A DNA stretch of 45,957 bases from Candidatus Aquidulcis sp. (GCA_020723345.1 DYJA01000003.1:145050-191006), one strand, 5' to 3'; shown: positions 9,066 to 17,917, counted from the stretch's first letter. Notes: generated by a model from the letters alone, not told the origin. Made by a program: numbers and translations.

Positions 9066-9094
9066 TTGACTAAGCCGTGCCAGAATGGTATAAT
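9066..9094 (+). promoter_or_regulatory. Strong sigma70-type promoter
   Basis: TTGACT at 9066-9071, 17-base spacer, TATAAT at 9089-9094. It drives the radical SAM gene that starts at 9180. Its presence shows that the longer reading frame beginning inside the -35 box is not the real protein start. Confidence 0.75.
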
Positions 9095-9113
9095 ATCGCC
9101 GTCAACGCTCCAA

Positions 9114-9166
9114 TCCTTCGACTACGCTCAGGACAAGTCTCCAATCTCTAATCTCTATTCTCCCTC
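9114..9166. repeat. Dispersed TCCTTCGA repeat plus TCTCTAA heptamer run in a 5' leader
   Basis: 9114-9133 is a copy of the TCCTTCGACTACGCTCAGGA family. It is followed at 9137-9166 by four near-copies of a heptamer (TCTCCAA, TCTCTAA, TCTCTAT, TCTCCCT). Both lie in the untranslated leader between promoter and start codon. Confidence 0.6.
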
Positions 9167-9179
9167 ACGAGGTTTACAT

Positions 9180-10676
9180 TTGCGCGTCTTGCTGATCAAT
9201 CCACGCTTTCAACTTCCCATCGATACCCGCACGACCCCGCATCTCGGCATCGCGTATCTCGCGGCAGTCAGCGAGCGACGCGGCGACGAGGTGCGCGTTT
9301 TCGATATGGACGTCGAGGACATCAAGTTAGCCGATTTCGCGCGCGAATATCAACCCGACATCGTCGGGATCACAAGCAACACGCCGCAGGTCAAACAGGG
9401 CTGGCACGCCGCGCGCGAGATCAAATCGGCGCTCGACGCGCTGATCGTGCAAGGTGGTCCACACGTTTCCGCGCTGCCGGAGGAATCCGCGTCGCGCGAA
9501 GAGATCGACATCGTCGCACGCGGGGAAGGCGAAGATACTTGGATCGACTTGCGCAACACACTCGAACGCGTTAAGACGAGCGATCCCAAATTCAAAACGC
9601 GCGATCTGCTCGATCCCGCGAGCCAGATCCTCGATGGCGTTCTCGGCATCACGTACCAAACCACCGACGGCAAGATTCAGCACACGCCCGAACGTCCCGC
9701 TATCGCGGATTTGGACACGCTGCCGTTTCCCGCGTACAAATATTTCAAGATGGAGCGGTACACCTCGCTCCAACCGGCGATTGATGCAATCGAGATGGGC
9801 AAATCGTACAGCATTATGACTTCGCGTGGCTGCCCGTATCGCTGTACGTTTTGTTCGCAAAGCGTGATGGCGGAAAGATGGCGCGCACGTTCCGCGAAAA
9901 ATGTCGTCAAGGAATGGCGACACCTGATCGATGACTTGGGCGCGCAGGAAATCGGCGTGCTCGACGATTCGGCGAACATCAATCGCGACCGCGTGCACGA
10001 ATTGTGCGATTTGCTAATCGCGGAGAAACTAAACCACGTTCCCTGGATTCCGATCAACGGCATTCGCGCGAATCTCGCCGACGAGGATTTGCTGCGGCAC
10101 ATGAAAGCTGCGGGGTGCATCCGCGTCGCGTTCGGCGTCGAGACCGGCGACGAGGAAATTCTAAAGTCCATCGACAAGCGCGTGACGCACGATCAGATTC
10201 GCACGGCGTTCAAGAACGCGAAAAAAGTTGGCATTGAAACGGTCGGCTTTTTCATCATCGGCTTGCCGGGCGATAACGAAGCGACGATGGAAAAGACGAT
10301 TCGCTTGGCGTGCGAACTCGATCCGCTCGTCGCGAATTTTTCGATGCTGACGCCGTACCCCGGCACGCAAGTGTGGGAACAAGTGCATCGCAACGGCGGT
10401 CGGATGTTGGTCAAGGATTGGGAAGATTACGTTTTCTTCGAGAGCAAGGCGCGGTACGAAATCGGTGAGACGACGGCGGAATTGCAAGAACGCAAATGGA
10501 AAGAGGCGTACCGCCGCTTTTATCTGCGCCCGCATCGAATCGCGATGACGCTGCTGCGAAAATCAACGTGGCAGCATTTTCCGCGCACACTGCGAATGGC
10601 GCTCAAGATCGTCTTGCCGAAGAAAACGAAAGATGAAGTGAAAGCAGTTGTCGAAGAGACACCAACGGCATTCTGA
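9180..10676 (+). CDS. B12-binding-type radical SAM protein (paralogue of 21015-22475)
   Basis: 498 residues from TTG at 9180, chosen because GAGG lies 9 bases upstream, the protein then begins RVLLINPR as its relatives do, and the promoter sits at 9066-9094. N-terminal cobalamin-binding-like domain (about 1-150; VGITSNTP, VQGGPHVS, VARGEGE); radical SAM core with CPYRCTFC (Cys218, 222, 225), GVLDDS, FGVETGDEEIL and TPYPGTQVW. It shares long colinear blocks with the protein at 21015-22475, including FKNAKK, EATMEKT and YRRFY, so the two are tandem paralogues. The substrate is unknown; a lipid or glycan modification is plausible from context. Confidence 0.87.
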   Translation: MRVLLINPRFQLPIDTRTTPHLGIAYLAAVSERRGDEVRVFDMDVEDIKLADFAREYQPDIVGITSNTPQVKQGWHAAREIKSALDALIVQGGPHVSALPEESASREEIDIVARGEGEDTWIDLRNTLERVKTSDPKFKTRDLLDPASQILDGVLGITYQTTDGKIQHTPERPAIADLDTLPFPAYKYFKMERYTSLQPAIDAIEMGKSYSIMTSRGCPYRCTFCSQSVMAERWRARSAKNVVKEWRHLIDDLGAQEIGVLDDSANINRDRVHELCDLLIAEKLNHVPWIPINGIRANLADEDLLRHMKAAGCIRVAFGVETGDEEILKSIDKRVTHDQIRTAFKNAKKVGIETVGFFIIGLPGDNEATMEKTIRLACELDPLVANFSMLTPYPGTQVWEQVHRNGGRMLVKDWEDYVFFESKARYEIGETTAELQERKWKEAYRRFYLRPHRIAMTLLRKSTWQHFPRTLRMALKIVLPKKTKDEVKAVVEETPTAF

Positions 10677-10690
10677 AAGGTGGACGTGTT

Positions 10691-10924
10691 ATGAGCAATC
10701 TACTTGATCGGATCACGATCGATCCGCAAATCTGTCACGGCAAACCGGTGATTCGCGGTTTGCGCTATCCAGTCGAAACAATGTTGGAACTGATGAGCGC
10801 CGGAATGACAATTGACGAGATCCTCGCAGATTACGAGGATTTGGAGCGTGAGGACTTGCTGGCAGTGCTTGCGTTCGCCACGCGCTTGAGCCAAGTCAAG
10901 CGCATGGACCCGGTCGCAGTATGA
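10691..10924 (+). CDS. DUF433 protein, probable antitoxin
   Basis: 77 residues of the DUF433 family, recognised by RITIDPQICHGKPVIRG near the N-terminus and the helix-turn-helix-like segment SAGMTIDEILADYEDLE. Such proteins pair with PIN-fold toxins and are thought to bind and repress their own promoter. Its stop overlaps the start of the next gene by four bases (ATGA), the usual antitoxin-first order. AAGGTGGACG precedes the start. Confidence 0.8.
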   Translation: MSNLLDRITIDPQICHGKPVIRGLRYPVETMLELMSAGMTIDEILADYEDLEREDLLAVLAFATRLSQVKRMDPVAV

Positions 10925-11274
10925 ACTTTTTGGTAGACGCGCAACTACCGCGCCGTTTGGCAAATCGCCTGTGCGACTCCGGGCACTCCGCAACGCATAC
11001 GTTTGACTTGCCAAGTAAAAACCGGACAACCGATGTTGAGATCGGCGAAATCTCAACGCGGGAACAGCGCGTCGTCATCACAAAAGATGCTGACTTTGTG
11101 GACACGTTTCTGCTTATCGGCAAGCCCTACAAACTGTTGCTCATTTCGACAGGGAATATCTCAAACGCCGATCTGGAAACATTTTTCGTTCCACAGATTC
11201 CAGTCATCGTCTCCGCATTTGAAACGTATGACTATATCGAATTGACTCGGACCGCATTGGTGTTTCACGTATGA
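10921..11274 (+). CDS. DUF5615 PIN-like protein, probable toxin
   Basis: 117 residues. MNFLVDAQLPRRLA supplies the first acidic residue and ITKDADFVD the second acidic cluster of the PIN-like DUF5615 (Mut7-C-related) fold. Such proteins are candidate ribonuclease toxins. It is translated from an ATGA overlap with the DUF433 gene. The pair separates the second radical SAM gene from the AOR block and has no functional link to either that I can see. Confidence 0.8.
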   Translation: MNFLVDAQLPRRLANRLCDSGHSATHTFDLPSKNRTTDVEIGEISTREQRVVITKDADFVDTFLLIGKPYKLLLISTGNISNADLETFFVPQIPVIVSAFETYDYIELTRTALVFHV

Positions 11275-11295
11275 TGGATCCCATCTGACTTGATT

Positions 11296-11520
11296 ATGCC
11301 TGCCTACATTCGCCCCATCGGCGTGCTCAAGAGTTACATCGGCGACAAGCCGGAAGCGGTTGTGGAACCCGGACGCACGCTGCGCGCAACCATCGCGGAA
11401 TTGGGTATTCCGGTTGATAAAGTCGCGATGGTTCTCGTCAACGACGCGCCGCAGCCCAAAGACTATGTTCTGCAAGACGGCGACATCGCGCGCTTGATCA
11501 TGGCGGTGAGCGGGGGGTAG
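11296..11520 (+). CDS. MoaD/ThiS-like ubiquitin-fold sulfur carrier
   Basis: 74 residues starting MPAYIRPIG; an in-frame TTG six bases earlier is a weaker start. The beta-grasp pattern is clear (VLVNDAPQPKDYVLQDGDIARLIMAVSGG) and the protein ends in Gly-Gly, the C-terminus needed for adenylation and thiocarboxylation. In AOR operons such proteins supply sulfur for the tungsten or molybdenum pterin. The TAG stop immediately after the second Gly is part of the GTAGGGGCGAAG repeat end. First gene of the ferredoxin-AOR-DUF4914 block. Confidence 0.82.
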   Translation: MPAYIRPIGVLKSYIGDKPEAVVEPGRTLRATIAELGIPVDKVAMVLVNDAPQPKDYVLQDGDIARLIMAVSGG

Positions 11521-11596
11521 GGGCGAAGCATTTTTCGCCCTTCGACTTCGCTGCGCTCCGCTCACGCGGAGCGGGCGGAAAATGCTTCGCCCTTAC
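11517..11596. repeat. MITE-like inverted repeat, GTAGGGGCGAAGCATT family, copy 1
   Basis: 24-bp terminal arms (11517-11540 and 11573-11596) match as reverse complements at 22 positions; a smaller hairpin rich in CGCTCCGCTC lies inside. Other copies are at 30609-30712 and 30948-31050. The left arm contains the stop codon of the sulfur-carrier gene. Confidence 0.75.
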
Positions 11597-11615
11597 AAAA
11601 ACACAAGGGGAGACA

Positions 11616-12074
11616 ATGAAGATACTCGCAGTAAAACCTGAACTGTGTAATGGCTGCGGCGCGTGCGAGGAAATCTGCGCCAAAACTTTTTTCAAGGTCA
11701 CCGACCGCGACAAATCAACGATTCGAGTCGCACAGATCGCGGAAGGAAAATATCGCGTCGACTTTTGTAATCAGTGCGGCGAGTGCATCGCGGTCTGCCC
11801 GACGCAAGCGCTTTATCGGATCAAGAATGGCATCGTGCGCATTCGCGAAAAAGATTGCGTCGGTTGCGAGGCGTGCATTGGTTTTTGTCCCGATTTGGTG
11901 ATGTACGCTGTGCCGGACGACGTCGTTCCGATCAAATGCATCGCGTGCGGCAAATGCGTTGACGTGTGCCCAACCAAGGCGTTGTTTATGGCTGAGGTTG
12001 ATGTGCCCGCGCCGGTTACAGAACTGACGCGCTCGATTCGTGTCAAAACAGGAGCAGGTTCCCATGGCAATTGA
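11616..12074 (+). CDS. Poly-[4Fe-4S] ferredoxin subunit of the AOR
   Basis: 152 residues with four ferredoxin cysteine sets: CNGCGACEEIC, CNQCGECIAVCP, CVGCEACIGFCP and CIACGKCVDVCP, enough for up to four [4Fe-4S] clusters. It resembles the electron-transfer subunit encoded beside many aldehyde ferredoxin oxidoreductases and would pass electrons between the AOR active-site subunit and soluble ferredoxin or another oxidoreductase. AGGGGAGACA precedes the start. It overlaps the AOR start by 11 bases, indicating translational coupling. Confidence 0.88.
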   Translation: MKILAVKPELCNGCGACEEICAKTFFKVTDRDKSTIRVAQIAEGKYRVDFCNQCGECIAVCPTQALYRIKNGIVRIREKDCVGCEACIGFCPDLVMYAVPDDVVPIKCIACGKCVDVCPTKALFMAEVDVPAPVTELTRSIRVKTGAGSHGN

Positions 12075-14244
12075 CGTTCAGAAAATGAAAGCGATGCGCG
12101 CCGCGCACAAAGTCTTGGCGGAATTTACGTACCCGCCGCGTGAAGTTGTCAAAGGGTACGCGAATCAAACGCTCTACATCAATCTCGACACGAACACGAT
12201 CGAGGCAAAGCCGGTCACGCGGATGATGAAAGATATTTTTATCGGCGGGCGCGGTTTTGGAATTTGGCATCTCTGGAATGCGGTCACGCCGCAAACCAAA
12301 TGGAATAGCCCGGAGAACGCGATCATCATTTCGCCCGGACCGCTCGCGGGGACGACAAACTTTCCCGGGTCGGGCAAATCGCTCGTCGTCACGATCTCGC
12401 CGCTGACGAGCGCGCCGGTCGACAGCAATGTGGGCGGCTACTTTGGTCCGCTGCTCAAGTTCGCGGGCTGGGACGCGATCGAGATCCAAGGCAAAGCGAA
12501 GAACGACGTGATCGTTTTCATCGACGGGAACCAAGGACGCATCACGATTGAAGAAGCGCCGGGCGCGTCGGTCGATAGTTATCCAGTCGGTGAAGAAGTG
12601 GTCGCGATGTTCGCGGACACGGACGCGGAAAAGCGCGATGTGTCGAGCGTCAGCGCGGGCACGGGCGCGGATCACGCGCTCTTTGGCTGCCTCAATTTCA
12701 GTTGGTACGATACGCGTCGTCAGCGCGTCCGACTCAAGCAAGCCGGGCGCGGTGGCATTGGCACAGTTTTCCGCGACAAAAAGATCAAGGCGCTCGTCGT
12801 CAAGAAATCCGGTGTGAATGCCGAGTCCAATCATCCCGACGACGCGCGACGCATTCGCGATGTCGGCGTCAAGATGCACCGCGAGTTGCACGATCTCGAT
12901 CATCTGCAATGCCACATGCGAACCGTCGGCACCGCGCACCTGGTCGAGATCATGGACGCGACCGATTTGCTGCCGACGTGCAATTACAAATTCGGATCGC
13001 ACTCCGAAGCCAAACATCTTTTCTCCGATTATTACCTGAAGACATTTTCGCAGAACACAGTCGACGGCTGCTGGTACGGCTGCACGATGGCTTGCTCGAA
13101 AGGCATGGACGGTTTCGAGTTACGGACGGGTCCGTACAAAGGACAAATCGTCACCGTGGACGGTCCCGAGTACGAGACGATTGCCGGATGCGGTTCCAAC
13201 CTGGGTGTGTTCGATCCGCACTGGGTTGGCGAGTACAATTATTACTGCGACACGTACGGTCTCGACACGATCACCTGGGGCACGGCGATGGCTTTCGTGA
13301 TGGAGTGTTACGAAGCCGGCATCTTGAACAAGCAAATCACCGGCGGTTTGGAATTGAAATTCGGCGCGGCGGAAGCGGCGGCGGAGTTGCTCCACCAAAC
13401 CGCGCGCGGCGAAGGATTCGGGCGCGTCTTTGGGTTGGGCGTTCGGCGGATGAAAGAAATTTTCGCGAAAGAGTACGGCGGCGATCCAAAATTCCTGCAA
13501 GACATCGGCATGGAATCCAAAGGGCTTGAATATTCCGAGTACGTCACGAAAGAATCGCTCGCGATGCAAGGCGGCTACGGTCTCACGTTGAAAGGTCCGC
13601 AGCACGACGAAGCGTGGCTGATTTTCATGGATATGGTTCACAACCAGATTCCGACTTTTGAAAACAAAGCCGAAGCGCTGCACTATTTTCCGATGTGGCG
13701 CACCTGGTTCGGTCTCAATGGTTTGTGCAAAGTGATTTGGAACGATATCGAACCGGCGGATAACGCGCAGACTAAAGAACCCGCCAAAGTGCCGGAGCAC
13801 GTCGACAACTACGTCGAATATTTCACCGGCGTGACGGGCAATCGGGTGACCAAGGAAGATTTGATTGTGATGTCGGAGCGCGTGTACAATTTCCAACGCG
13901 TCTTCAATCTCAAGATGGGCTTCGGTCGCCGCGCACACGACGCGATTCCGTATCGCTCGATGGGACCGGTGACGAAGGAAGAATACGAGTCGCGCGCGGA
14001 GCGGTACGACAAACAGTTGCGCGAAAAAGTCGGCTACGATCCCACCGGCAAGTCGACCGAAGAAAAGTTGGCGGCGCTGCGCGCGTTCCGCGAGGCGGAG
14101 TATCAGCGACTGTCGGACGCGGTTTACCAACGGCGCGGCTGGACGAACGACGGCGTACCCAAAATCGAAAAACTGAAAGAACTGGGAATTGATTTTCCCG
14201 ACGTGGTTGAGGTTGTTCGTCCGTATCAGAATGGAAACAAATAA
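12064..14244 (+). CDS. Aldehyde ferredoxin oxidoreductase family tungsten/molybdenum enzyme
   Basis: 726 residues from the ATG at 12064, chosen over 12040 because AGGAGCAGG lies just before it. Domain order is AOR-N (IGGRGFGIWHL, ISPGPLAGT) followed by the AOR domains. The cluster ligands appear as CWYGCTMAC (Cys336, 340, 344) and Cys555 in NGLCKVIW. This first set is C-X3-C-X3-C, not the C-X2-C-X3-C of the archaeal prototype. The enzyme interconverts aldehydes and carboxylic acids with a bis-pterin W or Mo cofactor. The real substrate is uncertain, since the family also contains glyceraldehyde-3-phosphate and benzoyl-CoA reductase members. Co-transcribed with sulfur-carrier and ferredoxin genes. 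Confidence 0.9.
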   Translation: MAIDVQKMKAMRAAHKVLAEFTYPPREVVKGYANQTLYINLDTNTIEAKPVTRMMKDIFIGGRGFGIWHLWNAVTPQTKWNSPENAIIISPGPLAGTTNFPGSGKSLVVTISPLTSAPVDSNVGGYFGPLLKFAGWDAIEIQGKAKNDVIVFIDGNQGRITIEEAPGASVDSYPVGEEVVAMFADTDAEKRDVSSVSAGTGADHALFGCLNFSWYDTRRQRVRLKQAGRGGIGTVFRDKKIKALVVKKSGVNAESNHPDDARRIRDVGVKMHRELHDLDHLQCHMRTVGTAHLVEIMDATDLLPTCNYKFGSHSEAKHLFSDYYLKTFSQNTVDGCWYGCTMACSKGMDGFELRTGPYKGQIVTVDGPEYETIAGCGSNLGVFDPHWVGEYNYYCDTYGLDTITWGTAMAFVMECYEAGILNKQITGGLELKFGAAEAAAELLHQTARGEGFGRVFGLGVRRMKEIFAKEYGGDPKFLQDIGMESKGLEYSEYVTKESLAMQGGYGLTLKGPQHDEAWLIFMDMVHNQIPTFENKAEALHYFPMWRTWFGLNGLCKVIWNDIEPADNAQTKEPAKVPEHVDNYVEYFTGVTGNRVTKEDLIVMSERVYNFQRVFNLKMGFGRRAHDAIPYRSMGPVTKEEYESRAERYDKQLREKVGYDPTGKSTEEKLAALRAFREAEYQRLSDAVYQRRGWTNDGVPKIEKLKELGIDFPDVVEVVRPYQNGNK

Positions 14245-14411
14245 GTCGGGACAATATTTTTGGAACTTTGCGTCTGTTTTGGGCGCGCGAGCAACTCGAA
14301 TTTGGGGCGCGGGTTGCGTCGAACCGATTCATCGCGGTTGGTGTTCTTGCACGTACAAGTGTTGGAACGGCATGAATCGGATTTGCCGTCTCGCAACGAG
14401 GGGCGAACAAA

Positions 14412-16280
14412 ATGAACTGGACAAAGTACAATCCGCCCGACCACGCGCGTGAAATCCTGTCACAATGTCCCCAGGTGACAGTCGCAAATTCTACGGAAGA
14501 ACTCGTCGCGTTGGCGTGTGGTGAGCAAGCGAACAAATCGTTCGAGGTCGCGTACGATGTGCCCGGCAAAGGGCGCTGCGTCGAAGCGGTCGTGACGCGC
14601 GTGCGGAACGGCTTGGCAGTCAACTATGCCGAGCCGTACATGCGCCGGCGCGATCCGGATTGCGTTTTTATCGGCGACAATTTGCCGACGGACAAGGAGA
14701 CTTTTTCGCAGCACTTTAATCGCGATTTCGCGTCCGTCCGCGCGGAAGCGTTTGCGTGGCTCAAGACTCAGGAACTGTTGATCTTCGGTTTTGTCGCAGG
14801 ACAACCGGACATGGGAATCGAAGCGCTGGCAATCGTGCCGGCGAACGCGGCATTTTTTGCGTTTGGTTTGGCGATGCTGCAAGGTTTCATCCCGGTCGAG
14901 AAAATATCGCCCGCCTTTGCGCCGCGCGCGGTGATTTACGTCGCGCCGGTTTTTCGGCACACGCATTTCGGCGGCAAGCAAGTCGTCGTGCATAATCGCC
15001 AGCCCGACGCGTACGAAATGTTTTCGTTCAATTTGTATCCGGGTCCCAGCGCGAAAAAAGGCGTCTACGGAATGTTGCTCGACCTGGGTGAGCGCGAGGG
15101 CTGGGTCACGACGCATTGCTCGACCGTGCAGGTCATCACGCCGTACGACAACGTGGTGACGATCATGCACGAAGGTCCCAGCGGCAGCGGCAAAAGCGAA
15201 ATGCTGGAACAGCCGCACCGCGAATCCGATGGACGACTGCTCCTCGGCGAAAATCTCGTGACCGGCGAAAAGCGTTATCTCGAAATTCCGCGCACGTGCG
15301 AGTTGGGTCCGGTCACCGATGACATGGCGTTGTGTCATCCATCGCTGCAAGACAACAGCGGACGACTGCGACTGCGCGACGCGGAAGACGCGTGGTTCGT
15401 GCGCGTCAATCACATTAACAGTTACGGTACCGATACTTCGTTCGAACGATTGACCGCGCAACCAAGCACGCCGCTGCTCTTCTTGAACATCGACGCGGTG
15501 CCGAACGGGCGCGCGCTGATTTGGGAACACACGCTCGATGCGCCGAACAAGCCGTGTCCGAATCCGCGCGTCGTCATTCCGCGTTCGATTGTGCCGGGCG
15601 TCGTCGATGGCGCGGTGACAATCGACATTCGCAGTTTCGGCGTGCGGACTCCGCCGTGTACCAAAGAGAATCCGAGTTACGGCATCATCGGCATTTTTCA
15701 CATTCTGCCGCCCGCGCTCGCATGGTTGTGGCGACTCGTCTCGCCGCGCGGCTACGCCAATCCCAGCATCATCGACGAAGAAGGAATGGAAAGCGAGGGC
15801 GTCGGTTCGTACTGGCCCTTTGCGACGGGGCAGCGCGTCGCGCAAGCGAATCTGCTCTTGCAGCAATTCACGACACACAAACGCACGCGCCATATTCTCT
15901 GTCCGAATCAGCACATCGGCGCGTGGCGCGTCGGCTTTATGCCGCAGTGGATCGCGCGCGAATATTTTGGGCGGCGCGGCGTCGTCCGATTTCGCCCCGA
16001 TCAAATTCGACCGACGCGCTGTCCGTTGCTGGGATACACGCTGCATCAATTACACGTCGAAGGGCATTTGATCGCACGCTGGTTTTTGCAAGTCAACACG
16101 CAGCCCGAAGTCGGCGACGAGGCGTACGATCGCGGCGCGGAAATGCTGTACGGTTTCTTTCGCCGCTATCTGCCCGATTTTCTGAAAAGCGATCTCGCGC
16201 CGCTCGGCAAGTACATCGTGCGTTGTTGTCTCGACGGCGGCGGCTTGGAAGATTACGAAGCGCTGATTCCGCTGGAATGA
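14412..16280 (+). CDS. DUF4914 protein with PEP-carboxykinase-like P-loop
   Basis: 622 residues, which I place in DUF4914 from memory of the family. A P-loop, GPSGSGKSE, occupies residues 255-263 and is followed by TDDMAL and VNHINSYGTD, an order resembling the kinase-1 and kinase-2 motifs of ATP-dependent PEP carboxykinase and HPr kinase. The rest has no motif I can name. It follows AOR by 167 bases on the same strand and may be part of that operon; GAGGGG precedes the ATG. A nucleotide-dependent kinase or carboxykinase acting on an AOR substrate or product is my inference. No biochemical role is established to my knowledge. Confidence 0.75.
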   Translation: MNWTKYNPPDHAREILSQCPQVTVANSTEELVALACGEQANKSFEVAYDVPGKGRCVEAVVTRVRNGLAVNYAEPYMRRRDPDCVFIGDNLPTDKETFSQHFNRDFASVRAEAFAWLKTQELLIFGFVAGQPDMGIEALAIVPANAAFFAFGLAMLQGFIPVEKISPAFAPRAVIYVAPVFRHTHFGGKQVVVHNRQPDAYEMFSFNLYPGPSAKKGVYGMLLDLGEREGWVTTHCSTVQVITPYDNVVTIMHEGPSGSGKSEMLEQPHRESDGRLLLGENLVTGEKRYLEIPRTCELGPVTDDMALCHPSLQDNSGRLRLRDAEDAWFVRVNHINSYGTDTSFERLTAQPSTPLLFLNIDAVPNGRALIWEHTLDAPNKPCPNPRVVIPRSIVPGVVDGAVTIDIRSFGVRTPPCTKENPSYGIIGIFHILPPALAWLWRLVSPRGYANPSIIDEEGMESEGVGSYWPFATGQRVAQANLLLQQFTTHKRTRHILCPNQHIGAWRVGFMPQWIAREYFGRRGVVRFRPDQIRPTRCPLLGYTLHQLHVEGHLIARWFLQVNTQPEVGDEAYDRGAEMLYGFFRRYLPDFLKSDLAPLGKYIVRCCLDGGGLEDYEALIPLE

Positions 16281-16330
16281 CTTTGCGCGACGTGTCATTT
16301 CGAGAATACAAACTGCGCGGCGGATACCGC

Positions 16331-16440
16331 CGCCGATTGGAAATCGGCGTCTCAATGAGGTGAAAACTCGATCAATCGAGTTGAGCACAATCGGTTTCCA
16401 ACCGATTTCCACCTCGCTGAGACCCCGAATTCATTCGGGG
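16331..16440. repeat. Cluster of four hairpins inside a larger inverted repeat
   Basis: Successive palindromes: 16331-16349 (CGCCGATT-GGA-AATCGGCG), 16365-16382 (AACTCGAT-CA-ATCGAGTT), 16389-16407 (AATCGGTT-TCC-AACCGATT) and 16423-16440 (CCCCGAAT-TC-ATTCGGGG). In addition, 16349-16362 pairs with 16410-16423 at 12 of 14 positions, closing a cloverleaf-like fold around the middle two. The 228-base gap holding it contains no gene that I can see. Confidence 0.7.
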
Positions 16441-16508
16441 GCGTTCTCGCGCGGTGGTATGTAGTCTCGGAATGACAGACATCGGTACATAGAAAGCAGG
16501 TTTGGTTT

Positions 16509-17168
16509 GTGACTCAAACGGCGATTGCTGCCGAAAAAAATATTCTCGCGAAATATTATCAGTCCGCGTTGCTGCTTGGCATCTTCACCGTGCTGTACAA
16601 CCTGGTCGAAGGCGTCGTCTCAATCGCGTTCGGCGTGCAAGACGAGACGCTCGCGCTGTTCGGTTTTGGCGTGGACAGTTTTATCGAAGTGATGTCCGGG
16701 TTGGGAATCGTCGCGATGATTCTGCGAATTCAGAACGATCCCGATACGCCGAGAAGTGTTTTTGAGAAAACCGCGCTGCGAATCACGGGCGCAAGTTTCT
16801 ATCTTCTCGCGCTTGGCTTGTTCGCCACCGCGCTGATCAATATTTATTCCGGACACGCGCCTGAGACGACGATCAGCGGCGTGATCATTTCGTTGATCTC
16901 GATTGCGGCGATGTGGGCATTGGTGTACGCGAAAATACAAGTGGGGCATCGTCTCGATTCCGCGCCGATTTTGGCGGACGCGAATTGCACCAAAGTTTGC
17001 ATCTACATGTCTATCGTTCTACTGGTCGCGAGTGTGCTGTACCAACTCACCGGCATCGGCTATGCCGATGTGCTCGGCGCGCTGGGATTGATCTATTTCG
17101 CGGTTCAAGAAGGACGCGAGGCATTTGAAAAAGCCGCGGGCGTGGAGAGTTGCGCGTGCGGTGATTGA
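16509..17168 (+). CDS. Cation-diffusion-facilitator-like membrane protein
   Basis: 219 residues from a GTG start, with five or six hydrophobic helices. The segment FGVDSFIEVMSG in the second helix region and DANCTKVCIYMS in the fifth occupy the places of the two metal-binding helices of CDF transporters, with Cys in the second position cluster where zinc CDFs have His/Asp. There is no C-terminal cytoplasmic metal-binding domain; instead the protein ends in ESCACGD. Export of a thiophilic cation is possible but unproven. The lipoprotein gene starts 20 bases downstream. Confidence 0.68.
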   Translation: MTQTAIAAEKNILAKYYQSALLLGIFTVLYNLVEGVVSIAFGVQDETLALFGFGVDSFIEVMSGLGIVAMILRIQNDPDTPRSVFEKTALRITGASFYLLALGLFATALINIYSGHAPETTISGVIISLISIAAMWALVYAKIQVGHRLDSAPILADANCTKVCIYMSIVLLVASVLYQLTGIGYADVLGALGLIYFAVQEGREAFEKAAGVESCACGD

Positions 17169-17188
17169 TCGCAAAAAGGAAAGAAAAA

Positions 17189-17881
17189 ATGGGAAAGGCA
17201 ATTTCGATTCTATTCGCCGTGATTGCCTTGGTCGGATGTTCGACCAGCCCACCGTCACCATCGCCGCCGATCGCGCCAAGAGAATCGCGACCGATGGTAG
17301 CACTCCCGCAGCCCAGCGACATCGTCGAGTTCAAAGCCGATCCGCCTCCAACCAGAACCTACTTCAAAGACTTGGTCATCGACCGGAATCAGATCGAGAT
17401 TATCATCAGCGCGTGGTATCAAGTTTCGCAAGATCATTGGCAGCATGGCTACAGCCACATCGCGCATGAAGATAGAACGGGTACTCTCGCGCTCAAGGAC
17501 GGTTCTCTGATCAAGTGGATGGTCAGACCGGGAGGACTTGCCACGCTGACTCTGGCGGATGGAAAAATCGTTTACCTTGCCAAGGAGTTGACCCCTTGGG
17601 ACAAAGGAAGCGGTGGCGGCATTTCTGAGATCCAAGCCCGGCGTTTGGCGACGCAATACCGAGACGCGTGGATACAACAGGAGAAACCCGAAGATTCTGA
17701 ATGGCTCCGCCTCGGAGTGATCCAGTCCGTCCAAGCCACCCAAGATGGTTGGCACGTTACATTCGTTACCGCGACCGGGCATGACCAACCCGAAGGCGTC
17801 CACGATTACTATTTGCACGTCTACCTTGACCGCGACGGAAAACTTGATAAGATTGTGCGCGGTCCAGATGTATTGTCATGA
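17189..17881 (+). CDS. Lipoprotein of unknown function
   Basis: 230 residues from the ATG at 17189, which has AAGGA eight bases upstream; an earlier in-frame start would overlap the previous gene. The signal sequence MGKAISILFAVIALVGC ends in a lipobox with the lipidated Cys at residue 17. A Pro/Ser-rich linker (STSPPSPSPPIAP) follows, then a folded region with a beta-rich pattern (YSHIAHEDRTGTLALKDGS). No family recognised. It would be anchored on the outer face of the membrane. It follows the CDF-like gene by 20 bases and may be co-expressed. Confidence 0.7.
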   Translation: MGKAISILFAVIALVGCSTSPPSPSPPIAPRESRPMVALPQPSDIVEFKADPPPTRTYFKDLVIDRNQIEIIISAWYQVSQDHWQHGYSHIAHEDRTGTLALKDGSLIKWMVRPGGLATLTLADGKIVYLAKELTPWDKGSGGGISEIQARRLATQYRDAWIQQEKPEDSEWLRLGVIQSVQATQDGWHVTFVTATGHDQPEGVHDYYLHVYLDRDGKLDKIVRGPDVLS

Positions 17882-17917
17882 GCGCCAAACAAATTCTTGG
17901 TGAGCGAGGCAATTGCT

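Noticed and set aside
9066-9179. N-terminal extension of the second radical SAM protein
   Set aside because: Its start codon lies in the -35 box and it would translate the promoter and two repeats; relatives begin at RVLLINPR.
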